This document shows, one piece after another, positions 1-11,000 of a stretch of 64,000 bases of DNA (position 1 is the first letter of the stretch; every line of letters starts with the position of its first letter). Source of the DNA: Ypsolopha sequella. Taxonomy: Eukaryota; Arthropoda; Insecta; Lepidoptera; Ypsolophidae. The stretch covers positions 17,440,001 through 17,504,000 of the forward strand of contig OW204000.1 of NCBI GenBank assembly GCA_934047225.1. The letters run 5' to 3'. The translations under genes were made by a program, and so were the position numbers. The notes beneath the pieces were generated by a model. The model made no database searches. It was not told the origin of the DNA and saw only the letters and a list, made by a program, of their open reading frames with translations.

Positions 1-70
1 TGAATTTCGCATGCATTTGCTTGAAGTTGATACAAATGAGAATTACGCGGTAGAGCCCCTGGCTTGTCTG
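1..70. repeat. End of a MITE cut by the window edge
   Basis: This stretch carries GAGAATTACGCGGTAGA preceded by a TTGAAGTTGATACAAATG-like segment. The same terminal sequence closes the complete fold-back element at 47377-47543, so it is read as one end of another copy whose other end lies left of the window. Confidence 0.6.
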
Positions 71-179
71 GGTGACTGGTAAATATTTATAGAATTTTAT
101 TCATGTTTGCCATTATAACTTTGAGCAATAAATTCTTTCGTCATCTCCTTCCAAATTGCTCAGTTTGTAGCGTATCTCT

Positions 180-335
180 ACCATAATGAATCATAATTTT
201 TTAGTTCATCGGTCCATCTTGTGACTCTTGTGAGTGGTTTCCCAACTCGTCTCTAGGTATCCACTCTGTCGTTATTCGGGTCCATCTCTGGTCTTCGGTT
301 CTCATTACTCATGGCCCGCCCATTGACATTTACTT
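180..335 (-). mobile_element. Degraded non-LTR retrotransposon (LINE) coding remnant
   Basis: Read on the minus strand, the sequence translates with one stop into a stretch containing ENRRPEMDPNNDRVDT, then RRVGKPLTRVTRWTDELKNY. The last part matches the style of the C-terminal 'G(R/K)P..RWTD(E/D)' segment after the reverse transcriptase of many lepidopteran LINEs. It is short and broken. The rest of 71-515 shows nothing recognisable. Confidence 0.4.
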
Positions 336-515
336 TTTTTTATTGTGGTCACGATGTCCTGAACTTTTGTAAGCTGCCTTATGTATTTGTTATTTATGAA
401 TATAATTATAATGTGTTTAAATGATTATGATTAGTTAAAATTTATAATTTATGAATTTTGTAATTTAATAATTTCTTACTTTTCGTCAATTTTGTAAATA
501 TGTCAATATTGTCAA

Positions 516-694
516 TAAAGCCGATTCTGAAGGCTTTAATTTTAGTTTTAGTGCTGTCAAAACTAAAGTTCTTCGATACAAAATAGTCCTTTAGGTTAGG
601 ATTAAAGAGTTAGGATTAGAAGCTAAATTTCTTTGGAAAATTTTAAGCTTTGACAGCACTAAAACTAAAATTAAAGCCTTCAGAATCGGCTTTA
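516..694. repeat. MITE, AAAGCCGATT family, copy 1
   Basis: An about 180-bp fold-back element. The left end (TAAAGCCGATTCTGAAGGC) is the reverse complement of the right end (GCCTTCAGAATCGGCTTTA), and complementarity continues for about 50 bases through 'TTAGTTTTAGTGCTGTCAAA'. A second copy with the same ends lies at 40267-40433. Confidence 0.85.
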
Positions 695-1325
695 ATGCAT
701 GTGTAAAACGTTTAAATTTTAATAAAGGCCTTTTCTTATTATGTGGAATACCGTCTTAATTTTTCATGTTTATTGTACATAGTGATAAGTTTGTAACTTT
801 TGCTCAAATATTCAAATCTTCTAATAAACTTATTTGTACTTTATTCTGTAACGGAACCCTTCAGGACACGAGTCTTACTTGCACTTTCTTTCTTTTTTAT
901 ATACAAAACTGCTTAAAATAATATTATAATCGAAATTTTTTATTTGCAAACAAATAGTCAAGAAAATTCATTCATTATTACATTAAAGTCTTGAAATTTT
1001 GTGAGAGTCTAGTCGTTACCATTTTAAGATTGAAATATTTCGTCAAGGTCACTTCGCCCTACGAACCACAAAATTTGTTATTATTCTAACAAATAAGATT
1101 TATTTTGGTAATTCTACTCAGTAAATTATGTTTTGATGAAAATTATAATATGTCTACTATACAGATGCTGTGGAATACTGCAAATAAATTTGCGCCTATT
1201 TATTTAGTATTAAATAAAGAAAACATTTTCTTATCGTTCAAGAATACCTGGTATTGTCAAATATGTAACTTCAGAGTTTAAAATTGTTTTCGGTATTTCT
1301 TCACAAATAAAAATGCCAAGCTGTT
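695..1325. other. AT-rich intron sequence, no feature seen
   Basis: Only short AT-rich open frames occur here. No exon, RNA gene or clear repeat was recognised. Confidence 0.6.
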
Positions 1326-1515
1326 TTAAGAGCGGTTTCGCAGCCAGATTGTGAAAACCCAGCAATTTCTAAAATTTTTAAACTCGAATTTTCAGAAACC
1401 AATCAAAACTTTGCGATATTTACACAATACATAAGTAATAAGGTTTTATTCAATAACTATTGAGTGAATTTTGAATTTAAGTGTTCTATTTCGATCAATT
1501 AGAAAAAGGCGGGTT
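1326..1515. repeat. MITE, TTAAGAGCGG family, copy 1
   Basis: The left end reads TTAAGAGCGGTTTCGCAGCC. The right end keeps only 'AATTAGAAAAAGGCGGGTT' before it is lost. It belongs to the commonest MITE family in the window: other copies lie at 3752, 17027, 28362 (right end only), 42206 and 62762. Confidence 0.8.
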
Positions 1516-1543
1516 GACTCGGAGTTGTTCGTAAAATGGTATA

Positions 1544-2165
1544 CAGTGTGTCCCTTTTTACAAGTGCACATCCGAAATGGGGCGAATCTAGACCCTATTT
1601 TACTGAAAAAAAAATTTTTTTTTTAGAAAATCTTTGTTTTGTAAGTTTACGTTTTAATTTTTTTTTTTGCCTACCATGGAGACTATGTATAAAATATGTC
1701 ATAACTTTTGATCTATCGCGAGTAATGCAATGAAATAAAACTGTTATATTTCTTAAGAATAAACGTTGCATACCAAATCAAAAACAAAACATAATCAACT
1801 ACCATTACCATAGAAATAATATCCTAAAAGATTATTTCTTTAATTTTTCCGTCTTTTGTTTCCAGTAATAGTGAATTTTTTCAAAATAATGTCCCCATTT
1901 TACTATACTTTTATTCCTATTTGCCTATTCTATTATCTTTCTAACAAAAAAAATATAACGTTCTATCATAAATACAATATTTTCTATCATAAATACATTA
2001 TTATATAAAGGCACTGCGCTCTCGTCCCATACAAAGATACCCAGGTGGAATATTTTTTCAAGATAAAAAATAATTCAAAAAAATAATTTTTTCTTTGTTT
2101 TTGTTGATATATTTAGATCTAGTTTCACCCACTTTCGGATGTGCACTTGTACGAGGGACACACTG
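1544..2165. mobile_element. Tc1/mariner-type MITE flanked by TA
   Basis: A 622-bp element starting CAGTGTGTCCCTTTTT and ending in the complement GGGACACACTG. TA lies directly outside both ends (1542-1543 and 2166-2167). The terminal repeats extend about 35 bases, through GTGCACATCCGAAA on the left and TTTCGGATGTGCAC on the right. The interior is AT-rich with no transposase. The TA flank and CAGT-type end fit a Tc1/mariner-mobilised non-autonomous element. Confidence 0.75.
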
Positions 2166-2576
2166 TATACCATTTTTTTTTGTTTTCTGCTAGTAGGTCA
2201 CTGAGCCTTGGTCCTGACCACTCACCAAAACCACAGAATGAATTTGTTCTAGACGGTAATGCGGATGATCCTTCACTTTACCTAAATCAAACTGTTTTTT
2301 TTTTTTCGATCTGTAGCCATCTTTCGAGTGGTATGTTGTATTTTTACGCGATTATGACCCGAATTATTACACTCATAATTTAGTGGTATAAATCCGAGAC
2401 GCTTACCTACTTCGCAACTCAGACATATGTATATTCGACATATCTTACAAAATGCGAACCTGTCAACCTACCATATAGGTCTGAACTCAGAATCAACTCG
2501 AATCAATCACTTATTTATTTATACCCTGAGATGACGATCTACGTATACAGCGTTTGTTTCGAAATGATCGGAGAAA
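2166..2576. other. Intron sequence, no feature seen
   Basis: Mixed AT-rich sequence between two repeat elements. Nothing could be assigned. Confidence 0.5.
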
Positions 2577-2930
2577 AAATAAACTTTTAACAAAAAATAG
2601 CAACCGACTTCAATAGTAACAGCAGTCATTCACTAAAAAGTTAATAATAATTCTATAAAGACCGATGGTACCGAAGCAACACTTTTGCCGACTTCTTTCT
2701 TCCTGAAACGTTATGTTATCTAGAAGTCGGCGTTCTTATATTGGTTTCTATGTTGCTATATCGTAGGAAATACGCCGACTTCTAGATAACATAATGTTTC
2801 AGGAAGAAAGAAGTCGGCAAAAGTGTTGCTTCGGTACCATCGGTCTTTATAGAATTATTATTAACTTTTTAGTGAATGACTGCTGTTACTATTGAAGTCG
2901 GTTGCTATTTTTTGTTAAAAGTTTATTTTA
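2577..2930. repeat. Near-perfect long palindrome heading a composite repeat
   Basis: Two arms of about 155 bases (2577-2727 and 2773-2930) are reverse complements with a single visible difference, around a loop of about 45 bases. Both arms carry the 12-mer AACCGACTTCAA or its complement. A more diverged relative lies at 37838-38138 and is followed by the same kind of downstream sequence, so palindrome and tandem array form one mobile unit. Confidence 0.85.
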
Positions 2931-3742
2931 TTTCACATTTTTTAGTGTTGCTGGGTTAAATTGTGAGGTATAGGTAGTTCTTGCAAACGTGGTGTTAATA
3001 TCAAACGAAGTACAAGTGAGTATACGTAGCCATGTTTGAGTAGCTTCCTGCTATCAGCACCCTAACACAACATGATTACCGCAATCTCGAGTTATGTGCT
3101 GTCATCCGTTGAAGAGTTCTACGGTGATGAAGCCAAGATCGAAATTCAGGTGGGTACACTGGCAATTTTCAGCAATGCCCTGCAATGAGCACCCTAACAC
3201 AAACTGGTTGCCGCAATCTAAAGTTATGTGCTGTCATCCGTTGAGGAGTTCTATGGTGATGAAGCCAGGATCGAAGGTCAGGTGGGTATTCTGATAATCT
3301 CCAAGTAATACCCTTGAATCAGCACCCTAACGCAGTGATTGCCGCAATCTCGAGTTATGTGCTCTGATCCGTTGAAGAGTTCTATGGTGAATATGTTGAT
3401 GAAGCCAGGATCGAAGGTCAGGTGGAAGAATGTCGATTTTCAAGTAATACCTTGTAATCAGCACCCAAGTACATAGCGATTGCCTCAATTTTTAGAGATA
3501 TGCTGTCATTTTCTGAGGAGTTCCACTGCCTATCTCTGAAGACCTTCATCAGATCATGACCAAACCTAAAATGGGACCTACCTGGAAGTACACTCTTTCA
3601 AACAAAAAAAGAATTGTTCAAATCGGTTGGGAAATGACGGAGTTATAGAGTAACAACGCCAAAAAAAAATAAAAAAAAATAAAAAAAAAAAAAAACATAC
3701 AGTCGAATTGAGAACCGCCTCCTTTTTGAAGTCGGTTAAAAA
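2931..3742. repeat. Tandem ~130-bp repeat array and tail of the composite element
   Basis: About four units begin at 3055, 3187, 3319 and 3459. Each carries CAGCACCCTAACRCA, TGCCGCAATCTCGAGTTATG, CATCCGTTGARGAGTTCTA and GATGAAGCCAGGATCGAAGG; the fourth is the most diverged. An A-rich tract (about 3660-3695) and the terminal motif TTGAAGTCGGTTAAAA (3727-3742) follow. That motif repeats the 12-mer of the upstream palindrome, which suggests the element spans 2577-3742. No coding sequence is seen. Confidence 0.75.
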
Positions 3743-3751
3743 AACACGTTG

Positions 3752-4082
3752 AAGCAGCCGGATTATGAAAAATCCGCCTGTTTCTAATTAATAAAAAAAT
3801 AGCACTTATATTCAAAATTTACTCAATAGTTCCTCAAAAAACCTTATTACCCATGTATGCTGCCATAGTAAAGTTTCCATTGGTTTCTGTAAATTAGAAT
3901 TTTAAACTTTAAAATTCTATTTTACGGAAACCAATGGAAACTTTGCAATGACGTTTATACAAAACATAGGTAATAAGGTTTTGTTGAAGAATCATTGAGT
4001 AAATTTTGGATATAAGTGTTCTGTTTCGTTTAATTAGAAAAAGGCGAGTTTTTCACAATCCGGCTGCTAAACCGCTGTTAAC
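3752..4082. repeat. MITE, TTAAGAGCGG family, copy 2
   Basis: The left end starts inside the terminal repeat (GCAGCCGGATTATGAAAAAT). The right end is complete (ATCCGGCTGC, then ACCGCTGTTAA). An inner inverted pair (CCATTGGTTTCTGTAAATTA and its complement) makes a long hairpin. Confidence 0.8.
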
Positions 4083-4388
4083 TTTATAGGACAAGAATGG
4101 CCTTATTAAAATGAAGCTACAGAAATATAAACGATATTCAAATGAAAATGGCGAACTTTTTATTTATAAAAGGTCTTGTAGAGATACAAAGATATCAAGT
4201 AATATCAACATTCCTGCCTTGGGAAGTCGATTATTTTGTCCTGTAAAGCTACTAAGCAATTATTTTATTTATTTATGTATTTATCAAACATACTGCGCAG
4301 CATTACAGACTTATCCAATTCATTTTAATACCAACGTTATCACCGCAAATTTTTAGCCACGGGAGGAATTATTTTGTTTGTTAAAACT

Positions 4389-4715
4389 GGTGTTACTTGG
4401 AGACCCCCTCGAAGTAATTCGGGGGAGAGTAAGAGGACAGCTCACAGGCAAAAAATCAGGAGGCCCACCATGCCTGAGACCGATGGATGGCGGTATATCC
4501 ATCCCTAATAGCCGGGTCTTATATGGAACAGACTGGTGACGGGCAGCGGCGTCACTGGTGCGAGGGTTCCATCACCGCGCTCACTAACCCGCCTGCCCAG
4601 CTTGTGTGGGTATGGGCAATTCTTCCAGGATGACAAAGTGGAGTGGCAAAGTCCTGGAAAGGCTTATGTCCAGCAGTGGACGAACTAGGCTGATGGATGG
4701 ATGGATGGATGGTGT
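4389..4715 (+). mobile_element. RTE-type LINE 3' tail with GATG repeats
   Basis: This ends in GGCTTATGTCCAGCAGTGGA, then TAGGCTGATGGATGGATGG. That is the 3'-terminal signature of RTE-like LINEs, and of SINEs that borrow their tail, in Lepidoptera. Related tails lie at 5878-5962 and 34150-34440 on the minus strand and 14528-14575 on the plus strand. Confidence 0.7.
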
Positions 4716-4884
4716 TACATGACTGCGTTGCGAAACTAATCTTTGTGTATGTTACCGGCCAAACCAGATTCTAGGCCAAACTAGTTTGCTAGATCGGACG
4801 ATGTCTTTATCAACATGTATAGATAATTTTTTTTGTATTTTTTTTTGATATGAAGAATAAATAATTGATATTCCTTGCCAACAG

Positions 4885-5009
4885 GACAAGCACTACCTGT
4901 GCATCATGGCTTCAGACTCTCCAGATCAGAACCTCACGCAGTACTTCAGTTTGTCCAATGACTTCATCCATGCAGCCAGGCTCAGGGACGGGAATGTTCT
5001 CATACACTG
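4885..5009 (+). CDS. DUSP22: DUSP exon with general-acid loop, ends inside catalytic Cys codon
   Basis: Acceptor TTGCCAACAG precedes 4885 and donor GTAAGT follows 5009. The translation starts DKHYLCIMASDSPDQNLTQY and ends RDGNVLIH plus TG, the first two bases of the Cys codon. YLCI.A.DSP.QNLT is the conserved acid-loop region of DUSP15/22 proteins. Confidence 0.92.
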
Positions 5010-8000
5010 GTAAGTCGGGCATGCGCCTTATTATGTAGGCTTTATATTAGGTGTTTACATATGAAATTGCCGTTTACTATAGAGAATTTGAAGGAAATTA
5101 AATTTTCAGTACTAACATTTTTGCATTTTAAAAAGCAATGACAAATCCAAATTATGTGTATGAATGAGACAACTTTAAGCTAACAGTAACATTCATTTAA
5201 TTTTTGAAAAGTGTCAGCTGTAAAAAATTATTACGAATCTTATCATGGAAATGGATGGCATTTAGGAGGAACTGCTTTTGAAATTTTAATTTTGGTTATA
5301 AACTGACCATAAAAACTAAATTTAATACGCAGATGTAAAACTTTGAATCTACATTCAAACAAAAAACAAATGAAATAGTTATTAATTTACAGGAATTATG
5401 AACTCATGAATCTGTAAGAAAATTTCGGCAATTTCATATGTAAAGACCTATTATTAGAAGTCTCAATGACCATGTCTTTAGACTTACAATATTAGATTGT
5501 GTTTAAAATTTTTAGGGTTCCGTTCTTCAAAATAAAACAAACCGACCCCTTATAGGTTCACTTTGTTGTCCGTCCGTTTGTCTGTCCGTCCGTCAAGACC
5601 CTCTTGCTTGGGTCCCATGTAAGATATCAAGTTGAAATTAATACCTCCTACAGAAGTCTACGGCCGTATGGTACTGTAAAAAAATCAGGCTTCTAACTTA
5701 TTGCCCTTTACTCACCAATTCGCTCACCATGAAAACCGATAGGGCACTTCCAGTTGACTTGAAATTTCGTTCGCAACGTTTCGTTCGTTAGTTCTGTGTT
5801 TAATTAGAAATTAATTAGTACATGTGTAAGAAAAAATCTTAATGTTACATATATTTAATTTATGTATTTTTTTATATCATCCATCAGCCTAGTTCGTCCG
5901 CTGCTGGACATAAGCCTTTCCAGGACTTTGCCACTCCCGGCGGTCATCCTGGCGGTGGTCAACCATCTTTTATATAAAAAAATTAATAGGGCCTCCTAAA
6001 AAATTGAATCCCTTATAATTTTACTTGCGGGCGCACAGCAGCGAGGAATCCAGGAATTTCCCAAAAACCAGAAACCTTCATTTCGAATTTTATGTTCTTA
6101 GGCCTAGCCTGTATTCTAGGCATTGATAGATCAGTCTGTCAGTCACTCAGTTCGTTCAATCGATTCATTTGGATCTGGATTCTGTACATCATATACGAGT
6201 AGAAAGTTTTGGTTTGCATGTGCAAAACTAGATTTTGTCACGTTTTTAAAACGTAGTGTCTGGACCAAGGCTTGTTTCTGATAAATAATTTGTAGGCGTG
6301 TATCATGTGACCAGAATTGGAAACCAATGGTATTTTTCACATTGGCATTGCATGCCTCACCAAATAGTTTTTTTAACGACGCACAACGTAAATCGCAACG
6401 GAAATTATGGCCACAACGTCTATTCTTTTATTTATAGCTTTTTTTTCACCCGACTCCATAAATCATAATAAACATAGAAAAACAGAGATTAATATACGCC
6501 TGTGTTCAATAGGCGACACCTACTTAGGTAACATAAAATTTTAATTAGCAGAGTTCCGTTAGTAACACCGTTTAATGATGTTGCTGATTTAGCATTGCTT
6601 TCTCATTTAGCGTAAGTAGCTAACACTTCAGCAAGGGATAAGTCCATGAAACGTGTTTCTTTCATGAATTTATTATGCGAGTACACTTCCCGACCGGTTT
6701 CGGAAATTAGTTCATCTTCAGGGGATTCAACAGATATCTAAATATTATTTCACTAGTCTTTAACACATTAAACTACTAATTTATATTAAAATTATACTCT
6801 TAAATATTTAGGTGTCTCCTGAGGTATCTTGAGTTAAAAGCACTTATACAGTAGTTTCACTTTATTTATGTTTTTCCCAAACGGTTTCGGATTTTACACC
6901 ATTTTCAAAGGAAGACGTTAATTAAAATACATTTCATTGACTCCAGGCACTAGCTCTAGCTCCAGGAGTGTAGAAGTGTTTTTAACTCAAGATGTGTTTC
7001 AAGTTTTCCTAAGTGCCGACAATCGCAAGTATAAATTTTGTCTCTTGAGGTAAGCGAAAACAGGCAAAACCCAAACACCATTATTGTTGCAGCCTGGCGG
7101 GCATGTCTCGCAGCGTGACGGTGGCAGTAGCGTACATCATGTCAGTGACGCCGCTGAACTGGCGCGAGGCGCTGAAGGTGGTGCGGGCTGGCCGAGCGGT
7201 CGCCAACCCCAACCTCGGCTTCCAGAGGCAGCTGCAGGAGTTCGAGACGTACAAGCTTGTTGAGGTCAGCTGATATAGCTTCACCAACTAGATATCCCCT
7301 ACGTAAAAAGTTAGCAAATTTGACAAAAAAAATGACACAACGAGTAGTTTTTATGTGATCTCTTTGTTCAACTTATCACGGAATAACAAAAAAATCTCTT
7401 TAATAAATTAAAAATAAATAAAGTTCTGTGAGAACTTCATTCGTTTTAGTTTTTCCCTGGGGGCCTATTAATGTTTTTCAGTAAATCGAATCCACAGTTT
7501 ATTCCTTGCTAAGTATTGAATATCTTGTAATTGAACTAAAACTTTTTATTTCAATACTTGTTACTTTTCAAGATACAGAAACTAAATTACTTTGGAATAA
7601 TTTAAGTTCTTACTTCTATTCAGGATCTGCTTTAAAAATCCATAAATATTTAAACATGGGATTTAAATAAAATCTTGAAAGATAACATGTAAGTGTTGAA
7701 ATAAATAGTTTTCATTCAATCATTATCAGCAAGGAATAAACTGTGGTGGATTCGATTTACTGAAAAAGATCAATAGGCCCCCAGGGTAAAACTAAAACGA
7801 ATGAAGTTCTCACAGAACTCGATTTATTTTAAGCATTTTTTCACGACATGGTCTTCTGACTGACATATACTACATATGTAGAAGATTAACCTTATTTCTT
7901 TCTGTCTGATTACAGTACGGACATTTAATTAATTTCTCAAAATAGGAACACAATAAAAAGCTGATTGATGTTTCTTTTTTTATTTGCAACCCAAAATCCC

Positions 8001-11000
8001 GTGATTATCTGTGTATAGGTACAATCCCAAAATCCCAGGACTAGAAATAAGGGCCGGGATCGAATTCTCTACTTACTAATATATACCGTAGAATATAATA
8101 AATAGAATAAAGTTTACTTACTTTTGCTTATACCATGGCTTTGCGAACCACTGAACTCTATAATGGCAACTAAGGTCTTTACGGCGTAGGTGGACCATAG
8201 AGATTTCTCAAGCTATAATGCCGGCAACTATTAGAAGAATAATGCAATTTCAACAGGAAAGACGTCGTCTCAAAGAGCGGTACCCGTCCTTACTGCTGGC
8301 TGACAGAGACATGATGGAATGTCGCCTTATGCTGGACTCTTATCAGACGATGCTCAACCAGAAGACAATCTGCGAGGGGAAATGCGCCATGGGGAGGCAG
8401 TGTCCTACTGGTGAGTAACTTGTTTAAAATGGAAAACGTTTATTTGTCACCAAATGGACACAGAAATTGCAACCATAATTATTATTATAGTTTTGCAATC
8501 TACGACGACTAATCATTTTGCTTGTGTGAAGTATCTGGCAAAATGCAAATACAATGTGTGTACGACACGCCCCAGCAGGCATGCACACTAGCTTAACGTG
8601 CATATACACGATTTAGTACATGTAGAACAGTAAAATAAAAAATAAAATAAAAATAAAATAGCTTTATTGTTCAAAAACAGAGCATTTACACGAGTTGCAA
8701 GGGCCCCTGTACTAGACCTAAAAGACCTGATATACTGGGTGCCCCGCTCTACTACCAAGACAATTAATATTTGAACTTAAATAAAAGTAGGTACAGCTTT
8801 GTTAATAATAATAATCAGTCGTTATGGATTGCAATAACTAAATTATAAAATGGGGAAAAATCACCACTAAACCCTGTACATTGCAAACAACTTGTTATTT
8901 TATACTAATATTCACCCACAAATACATGGTCCAGTTGGAGGGCTTAATCCACTTCTGGCACTACCTACTCGAAATACAAAGTCTTTAGAAAATTAATTTC
9001 ATGGACTAATTTGGCCCAGAAATGAAATTCAAATTAGTGGAGAATGGCACAGCACGTTAGAAATTCTCTTCTAATTAATTATGTGAATGCACTTAAACGT
9101 GGAATAAAAATAACGTAATGTAATCATACCCCTGATAAAGAATGGATTTTAGAAACTGTCAGATTCTGATAGTGCTCGTTATTGTCTACCTTTCAGAATC
9201 TACTTCTAGCAATATTTAGCGTTCATTTGCAAGGGACCTATCGAGAAGCAAAATCATACTCTCTTGGTTGAATAAATTAAAATGTAAGTTGTGTATAGCA
9301 TCACTTGAGCAAATGACAAACAATAAAAAGTTATACGAAAATGACAAGCACGACCTGTATAATGCACAGTTGATTTGGAAGAAATGCCCTAAAGAGCGGG
9401 TGATCGTTTTTAAGCTTAAACCCACAGGCTCTTCGAAGTTGATGCACAGAATCGGACTACTACCCTACAAGTGATCTTATAGAAAGCTTCTTGTGCCAGG
9501 TGTATGCCGAACCGGCTCGAAGCGGCAGGCCAGGTCGCGAAGACCTTCCACGAACGCCAACGCTGGTGAGCCGGGTGGAGTTGGGCTGAAGCGGTCTCCT
9601 TCCACCCTCTCAACCATGTCGACGGCATCAGGCTACCGGCCCCGATCGTCACCAGCCGGATTGTATAGTTATACTAGTTGTGAGTTCTATTGGTTTTGGT
9701 TTTTATAAACCCCATCTTTAGTGGCTACGCTCTTCGGCAAAGAATATTAACTTTTGCTACGATACTCACCCCCTCCACCAGATTTATATTGCCCACAAAT
9801 TAGAAGTACTACAAGGTATATTATACAAGGTGTAACATAAAGGTGAAACCACATTTGAAGAGCTTATTCAGTGAATGGTACAGAACAACTCTTACTATGG
9901 AGCCAACCCTGAAAAAAAAAATCTGCATTTCCATGCATTTCAGCCGAGCGGCATTGCATTTTTCTATGAAACAGTAACGTTTTTTTTTCGAGATACCGGG
10001 CTTGTTCCATAGTAAAAGTTGTTCTATACCATTGACTGAATAAGCTCTTCAAATATGGTTACACCTTTCTGTTACACGTTGTATAGGCACCAATTTGCCT
10101 GCTGTCCATTCACTGCGCTGCGTGCACACACACACACACACACACACACCAAACATGTGTGGACAGATTGGTGCTCATATGCTACTACTACATAGTAGGT
10201 ATAATTAAATGCCGGTCTCTGACTCATTATTGTACAATTTTGTAAATTGTACGTTAATTTTTTGCAACTATTACGTACCTTTGAACGGCTGTATTTACTG
10301 AACGCACCACCACCATGCGAGCCAAACACAGAAATAATCTACACGCTATAAATACGAGTACTAATTCAGCCTTGCAGGCGATGGTTACCAAAATTGCGCT
10401 TATCTCTTATCTTATACTAATGCCATGACGTACTTGTACTCGACTTTGGAGCTCTAGTTACGAATACAAAAGCGCCTGTGTAAACAAACCAGTGATTCTG
10501 AGTCTATTTAAAGAAGACCAAGTGAAATAAGACACCTGATTGATTTATTCTACGTTACAGAAAAAAGAAGTCAACGAACTCCTTATCACATTCTTTCACT
10601 CCACAGCTCCGTCCCGACCGTCCCGCTCAGCATCAGGCATGTCCATGACTCGGATGACGGATCCGGTCGGCGGTGGCTCGGCAATGGCTGTCGGCGGCAC
10701 CGAGTACTCCCGAAGACGAGCTGCCTCCGCCCCCGCCACCCCCGCCATGTCACCAGCCCATTCTCCCCCTGGCTCGCCGCACAGAGCGCCTCACAGGTAC
10801 ATACGTAAGTTTGTAGTTAAGACAGACCGTGGTGAAAGGTCCCCAAAGGTGTACGCCAAAGCCATGCTTCGCTACAACAGAAGGCACCAAAAGCATTTGC
10901 TGCTAAGCTGCAGTTGAATTTTACATGCAGCTATTTAGGCAATCAGTCCCTCATTTTTTCCCCTGCTATAAATTCCACACAATTCCATTACCATTTTAGC

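Noticed and set aside
3618..3815. Frame with long Phe runs on the minus strand
   Set aside because: Translation of the A-rich tail of the composite element.
1..4884. 5' exons of the phosphatase gene
   Set aside because: No frame with the expected Met-Gly start or the LPGLYVGN-type strand was seen; upstream of the window is more likely.
8218..8256. Met at 8218 as the start of a separate protein
   Set aside because: The residues before 8257 do not fit the family and an acceptor (TTTCAACAG) precedes 8257, so the exon begins there.
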